A DNA stretch of 15,016 nt from Erythrobacter sp. (lineage in GTDB: Bacteria; Pseudomonadota; Alphaproteobacteria; Sphingomonadales; Sphingomonadaceae), in contig JANQTR010000145.1 in NCBI GenBank assembly GCA_030731635.1, positions 1 through 15,016 of the forward strand, in the 5' to 3' direction. Below the pieces are notes generated by a model that was given only the letters and a program-made list of their open reading frames with translations, did no database searches and was not told where the DNA came from. A program made the translations under genes and the position numbers. Below, in pieces: positions 1-5,947 of this stretch. Every line of letters starts with the position of its first letter. The first letter of the stretch is position 1.

Positions 1-862
1 TGATGTTGTCGTTCTTGAGGCAGTTGGCCGAACGCACCGACAGTTCCAGCTCGTCCACCTTCTTGAGAAGGTAACGGTTGAGCTGGTTGGCGTCGCTTTC
101 TTCCGGCTGCGCCGCGTGGCCAACCATGGTGCCAGCAGGCTGCGGAATGCCATCTTCGAAGTGGACGAACAGCGTCAGCTGATCCTGCAGGATACGCGCA
201 GCATAAGCCACGGCATCTTCCGGGGTGACGGTGCCATCGGTTTCGACCGTGAGGCTGAGCCTGTCGTAGTCAAGCTCCTGACCAACGCGGGCATTCTCGA
301 CCTTGTAGCTGACCTGACGCACGGGCGAATAGAGCGAGTCGACCGGAATCAGCCCGATCGGCGCATCAGCCGGACGGTTCTGCACCGCGGGCGAATAGCC
401 CTTCCCGGTGTCAGCAGTCAGCTCCATGTTGAGCGTCGCGCCTTCATCGAGCTGGCAGATCACCAGATCCTTGTTCATCACTTCGATATCGCCGGTGACA
501 GCAATATCGCCAGCCTTCACAGCGCCCGGGCCAGTGGCCGACAGCTGCAAACGCTTGGGGCCTTCGCCTTCCATCTTGAGCGCGATCTGCTTCACGTTCA
601 GGACGATGTCGGTCACGTCTTCACGCACACCGGCGAGTGACGAGAATTCATGCAGCACGTTTTCGATCTTGATCGAGGTGATGGCTGCGCCCTGCAGGCT
701 CGACAGCAGCACGCGCCGCAGCGCGTTGCCCAGCGTCAGGCCAAAACCGCGCTCAAGCGGTTCGGCAACGAAGGTCACCTTGCGCGCACGGTCACCGCCA
801 TCCTTGATTTCGAGGGTGTTGGGTTTCTTGAGTTCCTGCCAGTTCTTCGTGTTGACGGACAT
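1..862 (-). CDS. rpoA: DNA-directed RNA polymerase subunit alpha (3' end outside window)
   Basis: This is the alpha subunit of RNA polymerase; its N-terminal domain dimerises and nucleates assembly of beta and beta', and its C-terminal domain contacts UP elements and activators. The ATG at 862 opens MSVNTKNWQELKKPN and is preceded by AGGGGA at good spacing. About 287 codons are readable without a stop. They include the assembly motif ERGFGLTLGNALRR near residues 35-48, then an acidic linker, then the start of the CTD with VRSANCLK, which contains the residue equivalent to E. coli Arg265 used for DNA contact. The gene leaves the window inside the first CTD helices; alphaproteobacterial RpoA is usually about 335-350 residues, so roughly 50 residues are missing. 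It is the last visible gene of the rpsM-rpsK-rpoA unit; rplQ would be expected next, outside the window. Confidence 0.98.
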   Translation of the reverse strand, partial: MSVNTKNWQELKKPNTLEIKDGGDRARKVTFVAEPLERGFGLTLGNALRRVLLSSLQGAAITSIKIENVLHEFSSLAGVREDVTDIVLNVKQIALKMEGEGPKRLQLSATGPGAVKAGDIAVTGDIEVMNKDLVICQLDEGATLNMELTADTGKGYSPAVQNRPADAPIGLIPVDSLYSPVRQVSYKVENARVGQELDYDRLSLTVETDGTVTPEDAVAYAARILQDQLTLFVHFEDGIPQPAGTMVGHAAQPEESDANQLNRYLLKKVDELELSVRSANCLKNDNI

Positions 863-910
863 GGATTTCCCCTAATTCGCCTTGTGGGCGGGTTCAGATT
901 TTGGTCGGGT

Positions 911-974
911 CAGATGCGCGTCAGCGTGGCGCGGCATCTGGCCCGTTCGGGCGGCGACGGCACGGACTGCCGCC
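911..974 (-). repeat. Two inverted repeats in the rpsK-rpoA spacer
   Basis: The 126-base spacer between rpsK and rpoA is long for this cluster. It holds a 7-base perfect inverted repeat (CAGATGC at 911-917, GCATCTG at 934-940) and a GC-rich 6-base one (GGCGGC at 950-955, GCCGCC at 969-974). Neither is followed by a T-run on the minus strand, so they are not intrinsic terminators. They could stabilise or punctuate the mRNA ahead of rpoA; that role is inference. Confidence 0.4.
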
Positions 975-988
975 GCCTGCCCGGCGGA

Positions 989-1378
989 TCAGACGCGGCG
1001 GCGCTTGGACGGGCGGACCCCGTTGTGCGGGATCGGGGTCACATCGCGGATCGAGGTGATGTTGAAGCCCACGGCGGCAAGGCCGCGCAGCGCGCTTTCA
1101 CGGCCCGAACCCGGGCCCTTCACTTCGACTTCGAGCGTGCGCACGCCGTGCTCGGCGGCTTTCTTGCCGGCATCATCGGCTGCGACCTGCGCAGCATAGG
1201 GCGTCGACTTGCGGCTGCCCTTGAACCCCATCGCGCCTGCACTGGACCAGCTAATCGCATTGCCCTGTGCATCGGTGATGGTGATCATGGTATTGTTGAA
1301 GCTGGCGTTGATATGCGCAACGCCGCTGCTGATATTCTTCTTGTCACGACGCCGAATACGGCCTGGTTCGCGTGCCAT
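989..1378 (-). CDS. rpsK: 30S ribosomal protein S11
   Basis: S11 sits on the platform of the 30S subunit next to the mRNA exit region and the 3' end of 16S rRNA. The 129-residue product matches the family length and shows the core features: a basic N-terminus, then VAHINASFNNTMITITD, the SAGAMGFKGSRKSTPYAAQ segment, GPGSGRESALRGL, and the C-terminal DVTPIPHNGVRPSKRRRV. The start is an ATG with AGAGGA upstream. The gene follows rpsM after 59 bases and precedes rpoA by 126 bases, the normal alpha-operon order in Alphaproteobacteria, where rpsD is not in this operon. Confidence 0.98.
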   Translation of the reverse strand: MAREPGRIRRRDKKNISSGVAHINASFNNTMITITDAQGNAISWSSAGAMGFKGSRKSTPYAAQVAADDAGKKAAEHGVRTLEVEVKGPGSGRESALRGLAAVGFNITSIRDVTPIPHNGVRPSKRRRV

Positions 1379-1437
1379 CGTTTTGTGTCCTCTAACTCGT
1401 CAGAAGGAAAAGCGTGCTTGGGGGTTACCCCGCTCGC

Positions 1438-1806
1438 TTACTTCTTCTTGCCCGCGATGGGCTTGGCCTTACCCTTGCGGGTGCGGGCATTGGTGTGAGT
1501 GCGCTGGCCGCGAACGGGCAGACCGCTACGATGACGCAAACCGCGATAAGCGCGCAGATCCATCAAACGCTTGATGTTCATCGCGGTCTGGCGACGCAGG
1601 TCGCCTTCGACGGTGAACCCAGCATCAATGGTTTCGCGAATCCGCAGCACTTCCTCATCAGTGAGGTCCTGCACACGCGCGCTATGGGCGATGCCCAGCG
1701 TATCAGCGATTTTCTCAGCCGTGGTGCGGCCGATACCGTGAATATAGGTGAGCGCGATGATCACGCGCTTGTTGGTGGGGATATTTACCCCGGCAATACG
1801 AGCCAC
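1438..1806 (-). CDS. rpsM: 30S ribosomal protein S13 (GTG start)
   Basis: S13 lies in the head of the 30S subunit and contacts the P-site tRNA and the 50S subunit through intersubunit bridges. The 122-residue product opens MARIAGVNIPTNKRVIIAL and has the helix-two-turns-helix region (IHGIGRTTAEKIADTLGI) and the basic tail with YRGLRHRSGLPVRGQRTHTNARTRKG, ending in a lysine run. The start codon is GTG, preceded by GGAGAAATAA, which contains a clear Shine-Dalgarno. It is the first gene of the alpha group, separated from the upstream SRPBCC gene by 238 bases that contain a promoter and a terminator-like hairpin. Confidence 0.98.
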   Translation of the reverse strand: MARIAGVNIPTNKRVIIALTYIHGIGRTTAEKIADTLGIAHSARVQDLTDEEVLRIRETIDAGFTVEGDLRRQTAMNIKRLMDLRAYRGLRHRSGLPVRGQRTHTNARTRKGKAKPIAGKKK

Positions 1807-1898
1807 TTATTTCTCCATGCTCCACAGGGGTTTGGCCACCATTGGACGGCGCCCCCTATCTCAACGCTCATTCACTCAAATGTTCGTTTGCCAGACGG

Positions 1899-1915
1899 CC
1901 TGCAAGGGATGCAGG
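1899..1915 (-). repeat. Small perfect hairpin in the rpsM leader
   Basis: CCTGCA at 1899-1904 and TGCAGG at 1910-1915 form a 6-base perfect inverted repeat with a 5-base loop. No T-run follows on either strand. It lies downstream of the larger terminator-like hairpin and about 90 bases before the rpsM start, so it may be part of a structured leader. Confidence 0.35.
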
Positions 1916-1927
1916 ATCGTAAACAAC

Positions 1928-1971
1928 AAAAAGTCCGGTCGGCATGCGCGAAGGCGTTGCCTGCCGAACTT
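1928..1971 (-). terminator. Terminator-like hairpin in the rpsM leader (possible attenuator)
   Basis: Read on the minus strand, AAGTTCGG (1971-1964) pairs with CCGGACTT (1938-1931) as eight pairs with one G-U. Inside lie a 2x2 internal loop, then GGCA/TGCC, then CGC/GCG capped by CTTC. A run of five T follows at 1932-1928, two of which are in the stem. This is the layout of an intrinsic terminator. It lies downstream of the promoter at 1998-2026 and upstream of rpsM, so it could attenuate the alpha operon. The alternative is that it ends transcripts coming from adk and the SRPBCC gene. Confidence 0.55.
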
Positions 1972-1997
1972 GGTTCGAACATGTCGAATGAGGGGCG

Positions 1998-2026
1998 CGC
2001 ATAGGATGATTCGCGCGGCCCGTCAA
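1998..2026 (-). promoter_or_regulatory. Promoter for rpsM-rpsK-rpoA
   Basis: On the minus strand a TTGACG -35 box (2026-2021), a 17-base spacer and a TATGCG -10 box (2003-1998) form a good housekeeping sigma promoter. Its -10 hexamer is identical to that of the proposed rplO promoter. Transcription would start near 1991 and give a leader of about 185 nt before the rpsM GTG. Confidence 0.65.
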
Positions 2027-2044
2027 CCATAGGGCGCCCATCGA

Positions 2045-2929
2045 TCAGCGCCCCGGCTCATCACCCTCGAGATCGCCGAAGGCGTCATCGACGCTGGAGG
2101 GCTTCGGCGCAGGCTTCACCTGTGGCTTCGGCGCGGGCGTGGGCGCCGGTTTTGGCATCAGTTTGAGGGATGGCTTGATCTCGGGTGTCGGCGCTGGCTT
2201 CATCAGCGGCGCAGACCTCAGCGTCGGCAGCGGCGTGATGATCGGTGCAGGATTAACCTTGGGCGCGGCTTCAAGCGCGGCGGCGCCTGCATCCGGCGCT
2301 TCGACCGCAGATTTGCCAGCATCAGCCGCAACCTCTGCGTTCGTCTCCGCCATCGCCACTGGCCCAAGCAACTTGCCCAACGCGGCAAGCTGCACGCCCA
2401 TCACCCCATCCACTGCCTTGGCGATAACCGGCACTTCATAGCGCATCGACCCGCCGACATTATATTCCCACACAATCCGGGTACCGGCATCAGCCTTGCT
2501 GATCGCAATCGTAAGCACGCCCATCACCGGCTCGCTTTGCAACGGGCCCAGCGCGCCCTGCATCCGCAGCGCCAGTTCAGGATAGGCCTGGATCACCCGC
2601 ATATGTTCAACGCTGCCTTGCAGCGTGAAACGGCCGGGCTCGTCCACTTCCGGAATCGTTTCGCAGAAACATCCGCCCGCTTGCGGTGTCAGGGTCAGGT
2701 TCGTGGAATCGCCCGACCACGTGTGTTCAGATCGCCACCAGCCCGCTGGTGAAATCAGCGCCAGCCACACCTCTGTCGGTGTGGCTTTGACCACCAGTTC
2801 ATGACGCGAAACAAAGCCGGTTTCGGTCGTGCGGGTCAGCTCTGCAGCAGCCGGAGCATGCACCACCAACGCGGCTGCGACGAGCGCACCGGTCAGAGCA
2901 AGATGCCGAAACACCGGGGTGATCCGCAC
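2045..2929 (-). CDS. Exported SRPBCC/START-like domain protein with Pro/Ala/Lys-rich tail
   Basis: The 294-residue product starts with a signal peptide (about residues 1-29, hydrophobic core LALTGALVAAALVV, likely cleavage after APAAA), so it is probably periplasmic or otherwise outside the cytoplasm. Residues about 40-190 resemble the SRPBCC/START-like ligand-binding fold: a strand with HELVVKATPTEVWLAL, a W-rich loop, and a late helix with AVDGVMGVQLAALGKLL. Residues about 196-278 are low-complexity Ala, then Pro/Lys-rich with PAPTP and PKP units, and the C-terminus is acidic (DDAFGDLEGDE). The start is GTG, 9 bases after the adk stop, with only a weak ribosome site; a second in-frame GTG follows five codons later. 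It appears co-transcribed with adk. Ligand and role are unknown; the family assignment is from sequence style. Confidence 0.75.
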   Translation of the reverse strand: MRITPVFRHLALTGALVAAALVVHAPAAAELTRTTETGFVSRHELVVKATPTEVWLALISPAGWWRSEHTWSGDSTNLTLTPQAGGCFCETIPEVDEPGRFTLQGSVEHMRVIQAYPELALRMQGALGPLQSEPVMGVLTIAISKADAGTRIVWEYNVGGSMRYEVPVIAKAVDGVMGVQLAALGKLLGPVAMAETNAEVAADAGKSAVEAPDAGAAALEAAPKVNPAPIITPLPTLRSAPLMKPAPTPEIKPSLKLMPKPAPTPAPKPQVKPAPKPSSVDDAFGDLEGDEPGR

Positions 2930-2938
2930 CGTGCCAGC

Positions 2939-3586
2939 CTACCCGCGCAGGATCGCGTCGATCTGGCCGGCGACAACATCGATCGGGGCCATGCCGTCCA
3001 CCCGCGTGACAATCCCGCGCGCTTCGTATCCGGGCAGGATTGGCGCGGTCTTGCCGCGGTATTCCTGCATCCGCATTCGCACGGTTTCTTCGTTATCGTC
3101 AGGGCGGCGCTTGAATTCGGTGCTGCCGCAGCTGTCGCACACGCCCGGTGTGGACGGCGGATTGGCGGTGTCGTGATATAGCGCGCCGCACGAGCCGCAG
3201 GAAAAACGTCCCGTAATGCGTTCTACCAGCGCGTCTTCGTTGACTTCGAGTTCGATCACATGATCGAGCGCGCGGCCATTGCGCGCCAGGATTGCATCAA
3301 GCGCATCGGCCTGCGGCGCGGTGCGCGGATAGCCATCAAAGATCGCCCCGGTTTCCGGCCCCATCGCGGCAAGTTCGGCATCGATCAGATCCGAGACGAT
3401 GTCGTCCGAAACCAGTTCCCCGCGCTCCATCACCGCCTTCGCCTTGAGGCCGACAGGGGTGCCCGCCTTGACCGCTGCACGCAGCATATCACCGGTGGAA
3501 AGCTGGCGCATCCCGTGCCGTTCGACCAGACCGGCGCTTTGCGTACCTTTGCCGGCACCGGGAGGGCCAAGAAGAATGATGTTCAC
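2939..3586 (-). CDS. adk: Adenylate kinase, long form with Cys4 zinc-type LID (GTG start)
   Basis: Adenylate kinase interconverts ATP + AMP and 2 ADP in the cytoplasm. The open frame reaches 3637, but the best start is GTG at 3586, which gives the family N-terminus MNIILLGPPGAGKGTQ and has GGGGGA six bases upstream. The resulting 215 residues match the long bacterial form. The P-loop is at residues 7-15, DGYPRT at 84-89, and the LID domain has Cys130, Cys133, Cys150 and Cys153 (CX2CX16CX2C), the structural metal site known from Gram-positive and some alphaproteobacterial enzymes such as Paracoccus. The gene lies between secY and the SRPBCC gene and ends in TAG. Placement after secY is normal for this cluster. 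Confidence 0.97.
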   Translation of the reverse strand: MNIILLGPPGAGKGTQSAGLVERHGMRQLSTGDMLRAAVKAGTPVGLKAKAVMERGELVSDDIVSDLIDAELAAMGPETGAIFDGYPRTAPQADALDAILARNGRALDHVIELEVNEDALVERITGRFSCGSCGALYHDTANPPSTPGVCDSCGSTEFKRRPDDNEETVRMRMQEYRGKTAPILPGYEARGIVTRVDGMAPIDVVAGQIDAILRG

Positions 3587-3689
3587 GAACCGTCCCCCAT
3601 AATCGCCGCCGGTCGTTGCCTTGGGCTTTCTTGTCATTTTGCAGGTTCGACCAGCCGCGCGTCTGCGTCAAGTCAGCGGCAATTGGATA

Positions 3690-5054
3690 TCAGCGCATCC
3701 GGCCCTTGAGCTTGGCCTTCTTGATCAGATCACCATACTGGTGCGCCAGCAAGTGCGACTGAACCTGGGCAATCGTATCGACTGTCACGTTGACCACAAT
3801 CAGCAGACTGGTGCCGCCGAGAGACAGGCGAAGGCCGGTCTGCGCAATCATGTATTCAGGCACCACGCAAACTACGGTCAGATAGGCTGCCCCAACCACG
3901 GTAATGCGCGTCAGCACATATTCGAGGTAATCGGCAGTGCGCTTGCCCGGCCGGATGCCGGGGACAAAGCCACCATTCTTCTTAAGGTTGTCCGCCGTTT
4001 CTTCCGGGTTGAACACAACCGCGGTGTAAAAGAAACAGAAGAAGATGATCCCGATGGCATAGAGCGCCATGTACAACGGCTTGCCATGCGCAAGATAGAG
4101 ATTGAGCGTCACGATCGCGCTGCCGAAAGCGCTTTCGGGATCGGCCGACGTGCCGGCAAACTGGCTGATGGTCAGCGGTGCGAGCAGCAGCGAGCTGGCA
4201 AAGATCGGCGGGATCACGCCCGCGGTATTGATCTTCAATGGCAAGTGTGACCGTTCCGCCTGCATCATCCCGCGCTGTGTGGCGCGCTTGGGATATTGGA
4301 TCGGCAAGCGGCGCTGTGCCCGTTCAAAAAAGCTGATGCCCAAGATCAGGACGACCACCATGACAATAAAGCCAATGATCACCACAGGTGCGATCGCGTC
4401 CGTGCGCCCGCCTTCGAACAGATTGATGGCAAATCCGGGAAAGGCTGAGACAATCCCGGCCATGATGATCAACGAAATACCGTTTCCGATTCCACGGCTG
4501 GTGATCTGTTCGCCCAGCCACAACAAGAACATCGTGCCCCCGACCAGGCTGACCACCGCACCTATGCGGAACAGATAACCGGGGTCGACCACCGCCTGCA
4601 GACCACTCTGCGCAGCATAGGTTTCAAGGCCAAGCGCGAGGAAGTAGCCCTGAATGGCGCACAGGAACACCGCGCCATAGCGGGTGTACTGGTTAAGCTT
4701 CTGCCGGCCGCTCGCACCTTCTTTTTTCAGCGCAGACAGCGCTGGATGCAGCGCCGAGGTCATCTGCACCACAATCGACGCAGTAATATAGGGCATCACC
4801 CCCAGCGCGATCAGGCTCATGCGTTCAAGACTGCCGCCCGAAAAGGCATTGAGCAGATCAAGCGCGCCGCCGCGCGTCTGGTCGTAAAGTTCGCTCAGGA
4901 TCAGCGGGTTGACGCCCGGCAACGGCACAAAGCTGAGGAACCGGAAGACAATCAAGGCCCCAATGGTGAACCAGATGCGCTGGCGCAATTCTGTCGCCTT
5001 GGCGAAATTGCCGAGGTTGAGGTTGCTCGCGATATTGTCGGCGCGTGATGCCAT
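3690..5054 (-). CDS. secY: Protein translocase channel subunit SecY
   Basis: SecY is the pore of the SecYEG translocon in the inner membrane and handles secretory and membrane proteins. The 454-residue product has the ten-helix pattern. TM1 lies near residues 27-46 (WFTIGALIVFRFLSFVPLPG). The plug/TM2 region is near 63-98 (LLNAFSGGSLERMSLIALGVMPYITASIVVQ in outline), the signature GEQITSRGIGNGISLII is at 181-197, and PLKINTAGVIPPIFASS begins near 272. The C-terminus is basic (KKAKLKGRMR). The ATG at 5054 gives the expected N-terminus. The gene lies downstream of rplO across a 161-base spacer that is longer than usual and holds a hairpin and a possible secondary promoter. Confidence 0.98.
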   Translation of the reverse strand: MASRADNIASNLNLGNFAKATELRQRIWFTIGALIVFRFLSFVPLPGVNPLILSELYDQTRGGALDLLNAFSGGSLERMSLIALGVMPYITASIVVQMTSALHPALSALKKEGASGRQKLNQYTRYGAVFLCAIQGYFLALGLETYAAQSGLQAVVDPGYLFRIGAVVSLVGGTMFLLWLGEQITSRGIGNGISLIIMAGIVSAFPGFAINLFEGGRTDAIAPVVIIGFIVMVVVLILGISFFERAQRRLPIQYPKRATQRGMMQAERSHLPLKINTAGVIPPIFASSLLLAPLTISQFAGTSADPESAFGSAIVTLNLYLAHGKPLYMALYAIGIIFFCFFYTAVVFNPEETADNLKKNGGFVPGIRPGKRTADYLEYVLTRITVVGAAYLTVVCVVPEYMIAQTGLRLSLGGTSLLIVVNVTVDTIAQVQSHLLAHQYGDLIKKAKLKGRMR

Positions 5055-5161
5055 GTCGTCTCGTCGATCCTAGCTCTGGGTCCGGCGGCTGCACCTGTAC
5101 GATGCCCGTCCCGAACCATCCCTTGCACGGCAATCGGACCTCGGCCCGCCGCGCGAGAGCG

Positions 5162-5191
5162 TAAATAGGGAGCGCGGGGGCGCTTGTCGAA
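5162..5191 (-). promoter_or_regulatory. Possible secondary promoter upstream of secY
   Basis: On the minus strand TCGACA (5190-5185) is one base from the consensus -35, followed 17 bases later by TATTTA (5167-5162), a poor -10. It lies about 110 bases before secY and overlaps the hairpin at 5174-5198. It may add secY-adk transcription, but the -10 is weak. Confidence 0.3.
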
Positions 5192-5198
5192 CCCCCGC
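5174..5198 (-). repeat. GC-rich hairpin between rplO and secY
   Basis: GCGGGGG (5174-5180) and CCCCCGC (5192-5198) form a perfect 7-pair stem with an 11-base loop, starting 18 bases past the rplO stop. No T-run follows on the minus strand, so this is not a canonical terminator. It may protect the 3' end of rplO mRNA or lower readthrough into secY. Confidence 0.45.
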
Positions 5199-5215
5199 AC
5201 TCACCATTTCGTCGA

Positions 5216-5749
5216 TTACTTTGTCAATGCGGCCTTGGCAGCACGATTAGCGTCGCGGCGTGCGAGCTTCTTTTCGTGCTCAGGGGTGGCTTCAGGAGCC
5301 ACTTCCACACTGCCGCCAGCCTTTTCGACTGCGGCAATCGCGCCCTTGGTTGCGCCAGTGACGGCGAAGGTCGCCTTGACGGTGATTTCACCCTTGCCAA
5401 GCAGACGCACGCCATCCTTGCCGCCGCGCACCAGGCCAGCGGCCCGCAACACGTCTTCAGTGATGGTCGCCTTGGCGTCGAGCTTGCCCGCGTCGATGAA
5501 CTTCTGGACCATGCCAATGTTCACTTCGGCGTAATCCTTGCCAAACGGGTTGTTGAAGCCGCGCTTTGGCAGGCGCATGTGAAGCGGCATCTGGCCGCCT
5601 TCAAAACCCTTTACGGCGACGCCCGAACGGCTCTTCTGGCCCTTCTGGCCGCGTCCCGAGGTCTTGCCCTTGCCCGAGCCGATCCCGCGGCCGACGCGGA
5701 TCCGGCTTTTACGGGCGCCGGGATTGTCGCGGATGTCATTCAGTTTCAT
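5216..5749 (-). CDS. rplO: 50S ribosomal protein L15
   Basis: L15 is an assembly protein of the large subunit that binds 23S rRNA late in maturation. The chosen ATG at 5749 gives the family N-terminus MKLNDIRDNPGARKSRIRVG, followed by the glycine/lysine-rich extension GIGSGKGKTSGRGQKGQKSR. The upstream codons of the same frame (to 5839) do not resemble L15 and would run through the promoter. The product is 177 residues, slightly longer than E. coli L15 because of an Ala/Lys-rich C-terminal tail. Instead of following rpmD directly, it is divergent from the DUF885 gene and has its own promoter. The ribosome site ahead of the ATG is weak. Confidence 0.97.
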   Translation of the reverse strand: MKLNDIRDNPGARKSRIRVGRGIGSGKGKTSGRGQKGQKSRSGVAVKGFEGGQMPLHMRLPKRGFNNPFGKDYAEVNIGMVQKFIDAGKLDAKATITEDVLRAAGLVRGGKDGVRLLGKGEITVKATFAVTGATKGAIAAVEKAGGSVEVAPEATPEHEKKLARRDANRAAKAALTK

Positions 5750-5815
5750 GTCGTGCACTCGCTTTCGCTTTTGTCGCGCTGATAGATGGACCATCACGGC
5801 CCGATTGGAGGCGCG

Positions 5816-5844
5816 CGCATAGCGGCAGCGGCCCGGCAATGCAA
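5816..5844 (-). promoter_or_regulatory. Promoter for rplO-secY-adk
   Basis: On the minus strand TTGCAT (5844-5839), a 17-base spacer and TATGCG (5821-5816) form a promoter whose -10 and spacing match the rpsM promoter exactly. The start would fall near 5809, leaving a leader of about 60 nt. Because a terminator ends the rpmD transcript and an opposite-strand gene intervenes, rplO needs a local promoter, which supports this call. Confidence 0.6.
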
Positions 5845-5891
5845 CCCCAATGCACGGTGGATGGAGGCCCTGGCGGTTTCAGCGGCGGCGC

Positions 5892-5919
5892 TTGTGTTTT
5901 GTGTGCAGCCCCTTAGGCT
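5892..5919 (+). promoter_or_regulatory. Weak candidate promoter for the DUF885 gene
   Basis: TTGTGT (5892-5897) and TAGGCT (5914-5919) are separated by 16 bases and lie about 28 bases before the ATG at 5948. Both boxes match the consensus only partly. The divergent 198-base region must contain a plus-strand promoter, but this exact placement is tentative. Confidence 0.3.
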
Positions 5920-5947
5920 CGCACTCTCAAACCCGGGGGGATTTAAG

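Noticed and set aside
650..1498. A 282-codon plus-strand open frame opposite rpoA, rpsK and rpsM
   Set aside because: It runs across several real genes and their spacers in the opposite sense, as expected from GC bias alone.
1872..1982. A 36-codon minus-strand leader frame (begins MFEP, Cys/Arg-rich) spanning the rpsM leader hairpin
   Set aside because: It would fit a leader-peptide attenuator by position, but no ribosome site precedes its ATG and it has no run of a regulatory amino acid.
3649..3671. A TTGACG box on the minus strand just after secY as a promoter for adk
   Set aside because: The sequence 17 bases downstream (GAACCT) is a poor -10, so support is too thin.
5786..5947. N-terminal extension of the DUF885 open frame back to 5786
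   Set aside because: The ATG at 5948 gives a lipoprotein signal peptide and has a purine-rich ribosome site; the extension overlaps the rplO promoter and is not protein-like.
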